This document shows, piece after piece, positions 10,489 through 19,770 of a stretch of 64,000 bases of DNA. The stretch lies in contig NC_087068.1 of the NCBI RefSeq assembly GCF_963678635.1, positions 1,304,001 through 1,368,000 on the forward strand. Direction: 5' to 3'. Under the pieces are notes generated by a model. That model did not search any database. It had not been told where the DNA came from and saw nothing but the letters and a program-made list of their open reading frames with translations. The position numbers and the translations under genes are program-made. Source of the stretch: Symsagittifera roscoffensis. Taxonomy: Eukaryota > Xenacoelomorpha > Acoela > Convolutidae. The first letter of the stretch is position 1; every line of letters starts with the position of its first letter.

Positions 10489-11332
10489 TCGAATATTCTA
10501 GCCGTAGTTTTTACTTCATCTGGTATTCAAAACACAAAATATTTTTTAAGATTTTCATGATTTTATCGGTGTGTTTTAAACCATTTAATAAAATAGTTTC
10601 GATTAGCAATCTCAATAGTTTCTTCAGATAAAGTTTGACATAACTCCATTTATCCTCCACATACGATGAATCCGAAGACAACCACCATCAAAAAAGCTCA
10701 TAAAAAATCTAAAAAAGGTTAGTTTGTAATGATTTGTTCCGCAACTTTCATCCCCCCACCTCAGATAATCGAACCTCTGTCGACCCCAAAGGTCCCCCTT
10801 CGTACCTTTTTGAGATATCCATTTTGGACTGGCCTACCCTGAAAAATTTCTAAGGACGCCTTTTGCGCCAAATTGTACCATTTCTATGGGATGCATGAGC
10901 CAAAAAAAACGGCATTTTTTGGTCGAAATTTTCTCAAAAAGCGCCCAAAAACGCCTTTTTTGACTCGTTTCTTCAAAAATGTGCCTGTCAGCATTGACTG
11001 TTTGTTAAAATAAGGGCATTTAGAGTGATAGAGGAGAGCGCAGAAAATCAATTTGTTCTTCAATCAAAACAAAACGTCGGCAACATTACGAGGCCAAACT
11101 GTGCATTCTCTGCATTGTAAGCGGAATCCGCAACAAGCCAAAATCTGTTTTGTCGCGGAATCCGCAACTTTGCTACTTTTCTTTGATTTTCTATGCTGTT
11201 TTGGATTCCACAAACAATTACCTACTAAATCATTGTACCGCTAAAAATCGCTCCAAAAATAGGCGAATTTGCGGAATCCGCAACTGTATTTGCTGAATCC
11301 AGAACAGTTTGTGGAGTCCAAAAACTAATGAT
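10489..11332 (+). repeat. D repeat copy 2
   Basis: Second copy of the 844-bp D sequence, apparently identical to copy 1. This implies a recent tandem duplication or an assembly duplication. It is followed by a 344-bp stretch absent from unit 1. Confidence 0.9.
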
Positions 11333-11360
11333 AAAACATTCGTATGGTTAAATTGAACTG

Positions 11361-11490
11361 TTGCAGAATCCGCAACTGTAAGTGGAATCCAAAAATTGTA
11401 AGTGGAATCCGCAGTTTGTAAGTAGAATCCGCAAATTGTAAGTGGAATCCGCAAATTGTTAGTGGAATGCGCATTTTGTTTGTGGATTCC
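11361..11490 (+). repeat. 20-bp tandem repeat, ~6 units
   Basis: AGTGGAATCCGCAAATTGTA-type units start at 11381, 11401, 11421, 11441 and 11461, with a degenerate unit before. The same GGAATCCGCAA word occurs singly several times in the adjacent D repeats, so the tract probably grew from it. Confidence 0.85.
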
Positions 11491-11676
11491 ATTTGCATAT
11501 ATGTTAATTTGTGGTAACGTTTCAATTTATGTCTTTTACTTACTACAATTCTTCACCAACAACGGTTCACAAACAATACATGACGTCTACCAGGGTCCGT
11601 ACTTATATTGCATCCAGGGTCCGTACTTATGATGGTTATCCTTTTCAGAAATATTTATTTGAATTAGTTGTCTGGG

Positions 11677-11975
11677 CGGGCAAAAAAATCCCAAAATAGG
11701 TCTCTGAGGAACGAAAAAAAATTTACATCACCTCGGAATTTTGCCGTGCGATCAAGTTGTAACTTTGCTTGAGGGCTGGGGACATGTTCACCTACTAGCG
11801 CAAAAACCATTTTTTCTATTATAAGTTTTATTATAAGTTATTTGTATTTTTGTGTTTAATGTCAAAAACCATATCATCAAAACATTCAGAACAAGGATAT
11901 AACATTAAAAATTGAACGATCGAACTAAACTGAAAAATCAAAACAGCCGTTTTCAATCAAATGTTTAAATTTTAA
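11677..11975 (+). repeat. E segment copy 2 with 3' extension
   Basis: Contains the 144-bp E segment plus about 150 bp (TTATTTGTATTTTTGTG ... GCCGTTTTCAATCA). The whole recurs, diverged, at about 12078-12362. Confidence 0.8.
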
Positions 11976-12077
11976 AAGGGTATATCCTAGAAATTACTTA
12001 AGTAATGGTTAAGGATTTCTTCGTGGATTCCACAAACGATGGTTAAGTATTTGTTCGTAATTTTCGGATTCGTTGTT

Positions 12078-12365
12078 CTAGCAAAAAATTCCCAAAATAG
12101 GTCTCTGAGGAACGAAAATAAATTTACATCCCCTTGTAATTTAGCCGTGCGATCAAGTTGTAACTTTGCTTGAGGGCATGGGACTTTTTCACCTACTAGT
12201 GCAAAAACCATTTTTTCTGTTATAAGTTTTGTACCCAAGTTATTTGTATTTTTGAGTCTAATGTCAAAAATCATATCATCAAAACATTCAGAACAATGAA
12301 TTAGCATTAAAACGTGAATGATCGAACTATACTGAAAAATCCAAATAGCCGTTTTCAATCACGAA
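12078..12365 (+). repeat. E segment copy 3 (diverged)
   Basis: A diverged direct copy of 11677-11975. It shares AAAATAGGTCTCTGAGGAAC and GTGCGATCAAGTTGTAACTT and ends at GCCGTTTTCAATCA, immediately before the CACTA transposase remnant. Confidence 0.8.
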
Positions 12366-12368
12366 TGT

Positions 12369-13290
12369 TTGAAAAAAGCTTTGAATGTTGGAAAAAAGCA
12401 GTATAATGTCGTGGGAGTTAAAGCCAGAAGTCAATTTTGTAAACTTACTCCAAACTTACCGCTTGCAGCTGGCGCTGATTATATGCATTGCGTATTGCTT
12501 GGTGTCTTTAAATCTGTTCGGGGCTTGCATTTGTCTAAAATGTCTGTTCATCAAAAATCGTATTTCAACAATATTAAAAAATTCTTAACCCACCAAAAAA
12601 GTTTTTTGCACATGCTCGGAAAATTCAAAATTTGGACGAATTAACATATTTCAAAGCCAACGACTTCTGTAAATATTTTTTCTTTGTAGGAGTTGCTCTG
12701 ATGAAAAGTTTTCTTTCCCGGGATGTCTATAACCACTTTATCAATCTAGTTTTGGGCATTCGTCTTCTACTCGAATCTTCTAGAACTGAAGTTGAAAAAA
12801 TTGCGACAATGAATGTCCGTTCCCTCAAACATTTGGCAAACCATTGCAGGCTTTTTGGCCAGCTTTTTATATTCTCTGCTATGAGCTTTGAATCACAAAA
12901 TAGGCAACTTGCTGAATTCTTCACGGGCACGCATTCTCACTGTAATGTCATTTGCCGCAGATACATGAAGCAGCGGTTAGCTTCATCATTCAAAATAGAA
13001 CGTGATGGGTTAACTGACTTACTTTCCGAATAGTTATGCATTGACCCACCTGAAAACGAAAAAACATTTTGCAGGGACATTCTGGAAACTGATTTTGTTC
13101 AGCGAGCTCAAAAAAAAATTTTCCGGGCTGCAGGATTTTCTCACGGAAATTTTTACAAATAATGTTCAACGCCATGTTACGCTCGTAATTCTGCAGGGCC
13201 AAACAGCTTTATCTCGTACAAACAAGGAATCAAACAATTATTTGGTCAAATTCAGTTTTTCATTCAATGCTTCCTGGTGAGTTATATGCT
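12369..13290 (+). pseudogene. CACTA/EnSpm-type transposase remnant
   Basis: The first frame (12369-12644) reads NVVGVKARSQFCKL, then ADYMHCVLLGVFKS. This is the DYMHC-LGV signature of metazoan CACTA-like transposases. After a frameshift near 12,630 a second frame (to 13,033) reads LDELTYFKANDFCKYFF, YNHFINLVLGIRLLLESS, NVRSLKHLANHCRLFGQL and SAMSFESQNRQLAEFFTGT. These match the following DUF4218-like block (N-H-L-HL, FG-L, S-F-FE--N--L---GT). Decayed coding continues in other frames to about 13,290 (CRDILETDFVQRA, PGELYACVSKI). The frameshift and stops make it non-functional. Family identity is from recalled consensus. Confidence 0.75.
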
Positions 13291-13299
13291 TGTGTCTCG

Positions 13300-13951
13300 A
13301 AAATAAAAATCACAGGTTCTATCGGCGAACTTGGCAGATATTTTTTTGTTGCTGAAAAATTCAAGGATGGGACATGATCAAAGCTGAAAACTTTTTAAAA
13401 TGTTTTATATTGAAACTGCTAATGAATGTTTCATGTTCGAGTTGTGCAGTTTTTTTGATCATTTAACTTTTCATTTGATGATTCTGATTCATACGAGCAA
13501 TTTCAAATGTTAACTGCGTATAAGTTTTTTAAGAGCTTAATATCAAGCAAGAAAAACAAATGAAAACTGAGTTATCATTTTTAATTTTTCTGAACATCAA
13601 GAAGAAGATTACAAGAAATGTCAGAAAAAAAGAATAAAAAGAACTTTTTTTGGCATTTTTCACAAGAATCCGACTACCGATCAAAAAACAAAAAATGTCT
13701 GTTTTGATAAAGAAAATCGACACAATTCTAGATCGGCCCCTGAGAGTATCAATTTTTATAAGGATAATTGAAAGTCTTTCAGTTTTTGTCGGCTGTTAAA
13801 GGATGTAAAATCGAATTTCATAACCAACCAACCTCCACTCCCCTCCCCAGCATTTCTTTCTTTAATTTCATTCCTGGCTAGAAACGGTTGTGACCATAGT
13901 TCGTTTTTATTAGATCACAGCTCCGTGTTAAAAATTTCTGTTTGAAACTGT
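13300..13951. other. no recognised feature
   Basis: AT-rich sequence with A/T runs. A C-rich stretch CCTCCACTCCCCTCCCCAGC at about 13,830 recalls the G/C-rich ends of the dispersed MITE family but is too short to assign. Confidence 0.4.
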
Positions 13952-14145
13952 GTCATATTTGAAACATGTCAGTTCAAGTTTCAGTCATGTCTGGAACATG
14001 CCAGTTCAATGTTTAGTCATGTGTGAATCATGTCAGTTCAAGATATAGTCATGTCTGGAACATGTCAGTTCAAGGTTTAGTCATGTCTGGAACATGTCAG
14101 TTCAAGATCTTGTCATGTCTGACGCATGTCTGACACATGTCTGGA
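13952..14145 (+). repeat. 32-bp minisatellite, 6 units
   Basis: Units beginning GTCATGTCTGGAACATGTCA start at exactly 13952, 13984, 14016, 14048, 14080 and 14112. The last dissolves into shorter GTCTGACNCAT words. Each unit holds ACATGT/CATGTC near-palindromes. Confidence 0.88.
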
Positions 14146-14853
14146 TCAAGGTCATGGAACAGCTGCAATATTTAAAAAGATCAGATATGATGCATATCTG
14201 GATCAGAAATGCCCATCGAAAAAATAGACATGGGTCAGAACTGCACAACATCTGAGTTCTATATGACTTAAAAACGGCCAGGCCTGAGTTTAGGGGAAAA
14301 ATTAGGCACGGGTTGCTCCTACGTGAATCTTCCTACTAACAGTTACACTTTTAGATCGGCTTGAATCAACCCGAGTTGGTTAACAAAACTTAGGATAAGA
14401 ACTGAAAAACTTTTCCGATTGATAATTGATATATCCAAAAAACGCGTTGGATAAAAAATTTGATTTTAATATAACAAGATAGATTGTGGTAGCTACCAGA
14501 CTCCATTTTTTTTTACAAAACATCGATTTAGATTTGTTTTTATGGAGCCTTAGAAAGATCAATTGAAGGTTTTGAAACTATTTTCAAGTTAATTTTGTTC
14601 TTAAACTACTCCAAGACTCCAGCAAAAATTTGCACCAAAAAACCTCCATCGTTGTTACAACAATTTACAGTTACTTCAAAAGATTTTTTTTTACCGCAAA
14701 CCATCATTTTCCGGGATTTTTTTGAGATTTTGCAACCTAAATGATCCCGCAGTTATAAGAATTAAATACAGACTATTGTTAAATTCTCATGCGAATTAGC
14801 AAAAACAAACTGGAAAGCTTACTATCGATTCATTACTTTTGCTTAAAAGTTTT
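14146..14853. other. no recognised feature
   Basis: AT-rich DNA up to the assembly gap. No ORF with family features. Confidence 0.4.
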
Positions 14854-15053
14854 NNNNNNNNNNNNNNNNNNNNNNNNNNNNNNNNNNNNNNNNNNNNNNN
14901 NNNNNNNNNNNNNNNNNNNNNNNNNNNNNNNNNNNNNNNNNNNNNNNNNNNNNNNNNNNNNNNNNNNNNNNNNNNNNNNNNNNNNNNNNNNNNNNNNNNN
15001 NNNNNNNNNNNNNNNNNNNNNNNNNNNNNNNNNNNNNNNNNNNNNNNNNNNNN
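14854..15053. other. assembly gap (200 N)
   Basis: Exactly 200 consecutive N, probably a placeholder of fixed size rather than a measured gap. ORFs reported across it are artefacts. Confidence 0.99.
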
Positions 15054-16035
15054 TTCATCTAAATGAATGTATAACTAATTCTTTAAATTTTCATTTTTTG
15101 TTCAAATTGTCAAAAAAATGGAAAAAAGCATAAAAGCAATTTTCGCTCATCAAAAGACGCATGAAAAGGGGATTAAGTAGATAGTACATTAGCTGAAACC
15201 ATTTAAACCGAATAACCTTCCTAATTAAGCTAAACGAACAAAAAAATATATGAAAGAAATTTTACAAAATCAAAGTTAAAAATCAGGAATAACTCAAAAT
15301 GAAATTCATTTAGGATACGACCTTGTCATATCATAAAAAATTATGCTTTAAGAAGTCAGCCAGTAAAAATCTAGGCAAGTTATAGTTCGACCGATTTTTT
15401 TTTCCTAAAAAAATTCGAAAAAATTTAAGACTGTTTGAAAAATGTGGCTCCTGTTTGGAATTAAACCCAGGATCTTTGTCGTTCCAATCCAAGCTTCCAC
15501 ATAATGCAACTTCTCTTATGTGAATTCTGTTAACAATTTTGCTTACTGAAAAAACTTTGTACCAGTTTAATATAAAAATTTTTGCTAGTTGAAAGGGTTA
15601 TTAGTTTCTAAATACCCGGGTTGAGCTCCCCAAAAAAAAATCATCTTTGCGACGGGTTTGAGTTTTTCTGATCATCAAAAACTTCTGATCATTTTATTTT
15701 TCGATTTTATCTAGTTTCAATTATGAAAGCTGCATAAATTTGGTTTTTCTAGATCTTTTCTGAGTTTACCTTCAAAAGTTACAAAGTTCAAATTAATAAA
15801 AATTAATTGCAAAATTTCTACAAAACCATCAAAATTTGCTCGGAGAAGCTTGACTAATTGTTTGCTCATTAATTTATTTGATATTTTTAAAGATCTTGCT
15901 GAATGTTCGAAAAATCTTGAAGAATCTTGAAGGTCTTTTCAAGAAAGCACAAGAAATCAAATTCCTCTGTTGAGCTGCCGGAGCGATCGTACATGTTTCG
16001 GAGGTCGCATTCATGTATTTTGGACACTTAGGTAC
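15054..16035. other. no recognised feature
   Basis: AT-rich sequence. Short reiterated words of the ATCTTGAAGAATCTTGAAGG type occur at about 15,890-15,935. Confidence 0.4.
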
Positions 16036-16134
16036 TTTGGAAAAAGCCGGAATTATTTTAACTTTTCTTTGGAAAAAGCCGGAATTATTTTAACTTTTCT
16101 TTGGAAAAAGCTGGAATTATTTTAACTTTTCTTT
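16036..16134 (+). repeat. 32-bp tandem triplicate
   Basis: Three units starting TTTGGAAAAAGCCGGAATTA at 16036, 16068 and 16100, differing by one base (C to T in the third). Confidence 0.92.
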
Positions 16135-16930
16135 GCTATCTTTGATAAATCTTCAAGAATCTTCAGGATCTTGGCAAGATTTTCAAGTTGACTAGACCTG
16201 AGCGGCTATGCTTGATTATCAAAACGAGTCACAACGTTTAACCCGAATTTCATATAAGTGACCTATTTTTGTTAATTGTAATTATAAAAATGAGTTTACG
16301 TATCCGGATAAGTCTATCTAAAATCTATAAGTGAGTCTAGGACATTATTTCCCTTACATCCAGGCTCGAGGTTTTGCGCTAGCATTTAAGTTTTCATTGC
16401 CCAATTTTCAGCGGTTTTTCGAATCGGGAGGCTAAGTAATTAACTGCTTTACGGTAGATTAACAGTGGGGAAATTGACGTAGTACAGAATTCTCAGCGCG
16501 TAGATTTAATTGAGTGCGACTATTGCAATCACAGCAGCCAATTTGCATTGAGATTTCAAGCAAAGGTGTATCCAGGATTTTCTCAAGTGGAGGGTCGGCT
16601 TAATAACTTCAAGTTTTTTTGCTTTTTTAGGTCGACAAATTTGATATTCCGAGGTCTCTCAAAGTACTATAAAAACTCTTTTGCCAATTCTTACACCTAC
16701 GCGAAATTTTAATTAAAAAAAAGAAGTCATTTTTGGCTTTTTTTTTTGGAAAACACTTTTTTTGGTGTCTGAGTTTAGTTTTGTTGATTGAAGGTGTGGT
16801 TCGATGAGGATGAAGTGCAATAGGAATATATAAATGTCTAGATCAAGTGCGGTTCATATTCTCCTCTCACAAAATCGAGTCTCTTTGCTAATATAATTCA
16901 CAGTCGACTTTCATTTCTAATTTGCCAGCT
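16135..16930. other. no recognised feature before the minisatellite
   Basis: AT-rich DNA. A TATA-like string (AATATATAAATG) at about 16,825 lies 150 bp upstream of the open minisatellite. I do not consider it sufficient to call a promoter. Confidence 0.35.
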
Positions 16931-17540
16931 TTGAAACTCTCTTCAAACTCCGTGGTCGCCAAAATAAGATGGGCGCCAAAACGGCTCCATGGGCGCTAAA
17001 ACTTGCTGGGAGTCAAAAAAGGCTCCATGGGCGCCAAAACTCGCTGGGAGTCAAAAAAGGCTCCATGGGCGCCAAAACCCGTTGGGAGTCAAAAAAGGCT
17101 CCATGGGCGCCAAAACTTGCTGGGAGTCAAAAAAGGCTCCATGGGCGCCAAAACTTGCTGGGAGTCAAAAAAGGCTCCATGGGCGCCAAAACTCGCTGGG
17201 AGTCAAAAAAAGGCTCCATGGGCGCCAAAACTTGCTGGGAGTCAAAAAAGGCTCCATGGGCGCCAAAACTTGCTGGGAGTCAAAAAAGGCTCCATGGGCG
17301 CCAAAACTCGCTGGGAGTCAAAAAAGGCTCCATGGGCGCCAAAACACGCTGGGAGTCAAAAAAGGCTCCATGGGCGCCAAAACTCGCTGGGAGTCAAAAA
17401 AGGCTCCATGGGCGCCAAAACTCGCTGGGAGTCAAAAAAGGCTCCATGGGCGCCGAAACTCGCTGGGAGTCAAAAAAGTCTCCATGAGCGCCAAAACTCG
17501 CTGGGAGTCAAAAAAAGCTCCATGGGCGCCAAAACACGCT
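16931..17540 (+). repeat. 38-bp minisatellite, about 15 units
   Basis: Near-perfect 38-bp units built from GGCTCCATGGGCGCCAAAAC followed by TCGCTGGGAGTCAAAAAA. Because 38 is 2 modulo 3 and the unit has no stop in any forward frame, all three frames stay open for 170-209 codons. They cycle through one 38-residue peptide (MGAKTRWESKKAPWAPK ...). Units vary at a few sites (CTC/CTT/CAC). Nothing shows that it is translated. Confidence 0.92.
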
Positions 17541-18115
17541 AGGTTGGGCGCCAAAAAAAAGACATATAATTGCCAAAACACGCTGGGGCCAAAAAGGCTC
17601 CGTGGTCGTCAAAAATAGTTGGAAACACGCTCAAACAGAATGAAACACGCTGGGCGCCAAAAAACGCCTCCATCGTCGCCAAAGAACGCAGGGCGCCAAA
17701 AAAGTTGAACGCCAAGAATAAAACACGCTGGGCGCCAGTAAAAGGTCAGTGGGCGCAAAAAAGCCAAAAAAAACTCCGCGGTCGCCAAAACAAGTTGCCC
17801 GCCCAAAAAGGTTCCGTGGGCGCCAAAGTTTGCTGGGGGCCAAAAAAAAGCTCCGTGGTTGCTAAAACACGCTGGTCCCCCAAAAAAGGCTCAACAGTCG
17901 CCAAAACATGCTAGGCCCAAAAAATGTTACGGGGTCGCCAAAAAACACTGTGCGGTAAAAAAAAAAGGCTCCAACGGCTCAAAAACAGGCTGGTTGCCAA
18001 AAGGCTCCGTTGTCGCCAAAAAAAATTGGACGCCAAGACTGAAACCCAATGGGCGCTAGTGAAAGTTCCGTGCGCGCAAAAAAGCGCTAGTCGCCAAAAA
18101 AGGCTCTGTGGTACG
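17541..18115 (+). repeat. decayed 38-bp-type minisatellite
   Basis: Irregular units of the same vocabulary (GGTCGCCAAAACACGCTGG, GGCGCCAAAAAA, GGCTCCGTGG), with unit length drift and indels. It ends at GGCTCTGTGGTACGAGCAGT. A near-copy lies at 18,535-19,090. Confidence 0.85.
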
Positions 18116-18273
18116 AGCAGTCTTGTTGCACTTGCTCAACAAGTACACAAAATGCTCCAATTAGGCTACAACGTTTGAGATGTCTTATATCGTAATATTA
18201 GCATCAAATATGCCCTGCACGTACAAGCTTGAACATACATGGAGCCTATATTGATATTCAGTAAGAAAGTTGT

Positions 18274-18412
18274 TGTTCCGGCTTTCGATACGAAAGTAAC
18301 GGAATATTTGTGCTCGGGGTGGGTTTTTTTTCTTCAGACAAATTTGGACTTTTTAACTAGCCATTTTTTAAGAAATTTTTTTATATCATTCAAAAGGTAT
18401 TGTTGTCCTGAG
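18274..18412 (+). mobile_element. element A copy 2, 5' part only
   Basis: TGTTCCGGCTTTCGATACGA and the next ~135 bp match A1 and A3. It is cut at CCTGAG, where minisatellite sequence (TCAAAAAAAGGCTCC) resumes. The cut is the junction of a tandem duplication. Confidence 0.85.
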
Positions 18413-19090
18413 TCAAAAAAAGGCTCCATGGGCGCCAAAACTCGCTGGGAGTAAAAAAGGCTCCATGGGCCCCAAAACTCGCTGGGAGTCAAAAAAGCTC
18501 CATGGGCGCCAAAACACGCTTGGTTGGGCGCCCAAAAAGTTATATAATCGCCAAAACACGCTGGGGTAAAAAGGCTCCGTGGTCGTCAAAAATAGTTGGA
18601 AACACGCTCAAACAGAATGAAACACGCTGGTCGCCAAAAAACGCCTCCATCGTCGCCAAAGAACGCAGGGCGCCAAAAAAGTTGAACGCCAAGAATAAAA
18701 CACGCTGGGCGCCAGTAAAAGGTCAGTGGGCGCAAAAAAAAGCCAAAAAAACTCCGCGGTCGCCAAAACAAGTTGCCCGTCCAAAAAGGTTCCGTGGGCG
18801 CCAAATTTTTCTGGGGGCCAAAAAAAAGCTCCGTGGTCGCTAAAACACGCTGGTCCCCCAAAAAAGGCTCAACAGTCGCCAAATTATGCTAGGCCCAAAA
18901 AATGTTACGGGGTCGCCAAAACACACTGTGCGGTAAAAAAAGGCTCCAACGGCTCAAAAACAGGCTGGTTGCGAAAAAGCTCCGTTGTCGCCAAAAAAAA
19001 TTGGACGCCAAGAATGAAACCCAATGGGCGCTAGTGAAAGTTCCGTGCGCGCAAAAAAGCGCTAGTCGCCAAAAAAGGCTCTGTGGTACG
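18413..19090 (+). repeat. minisatellite, second copy of duplicated block
   Basis: It has two to three clean 38-bp units, then the decayed part. It matches 17,541-18,115 at an offset of about 977 bp with small indels and substitutions. The copies share the unique stretch CAAACAGAATGAAACACGCT. Confidence 0.88.
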
Positions 19091-19248
19091 AGCAGTCTTG
19101 TTGCACTTGCTCAACAAGTACACAAAATGCTCCAATTAGGCTACAACGTTTGAGATGTCTTATATCGTAATATTAGCATCAAATATGCCCTGCATGTACA
19201 AGCCTGAACATGCATGGAGCCTATATTGATATTCAGTAAGAAAGTTGT

Positions 19249-19770
19249 TGTTCCGGCTTTCGATACGAAAGTAACGGAATATTTGTGCTCGGGGTGGGTT
19301 TTTTTCTTCAGACAAATTTCGACTTTTTAACTAGCCATTTTTTAAGGAATTTTTTTATATCATTCAAAAGATATTTTTGTCCTGAGCTTAAACTCGAAAA
19401 GATATTTCACCTGTGATCATTTTTCGTAAGGTTATGAGGGTTTAAAGATTGCCATTTTGACCAATTTGGGACAATTAACGCGCGATATAATTCACGCTAT
19501 TAATGCGTAAGCGGAGATTTAATCCGTCTTATAAATCGTTCCAATTTGGTTGAACGAAACTTATTTGCCAAAAATGATTTGTTACTAGTAGCGAATTCTA
19601 TTCTTTTGTACTTTATATGGTGTGTGGGGGGATGATTTTCACAAAAAATTTCAAATTTGGAAAAATAAATTTTCGTTTTATTTTACTTCATTTAATTTTT
19701 TTTAATGTTATTACTGCTGCTCCATAAACCTTAAAGGCAGTCGGAACATTTAGGTCTTCGCCCTGATACG
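19249..19770 (+). mobile_element. element A copy 3
   Basis: Full-length relative of A1. The left end is TGTTCCGGCTTTCGATACGA with the nested hairpin. The interior shares TTATGAGGGTTTAAAGATTG and GCGTAAGCGGA. The right end, GGCAGTCGGAACATTTAGG then TCTTCGCCCTGATACG, keeps most of the terminal hairpin. Non-coding. Confidence 0.75.

Noticed and set aside
10051-11244. Duplicated 63-codon ORF
   Set aside because: It is identical only because the whole 844-bp D block is duplicated; no motif or codon signal.
14789-15133. ORFs across the N gap
   Set aside because: They consist mostly of X residues from unknown bases.
16820-16990. TATA-like promoter for the minisatellite ORF
   Set aside because: A TATA-like word in AT-rich DNA is uninformative without an initiator or transcript evidence.
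17609-18882. Minus-strand ORFs in the decayed minisatellite
   Set aside because: They are shadows of the repetitive sequence with low-complexity peptides.
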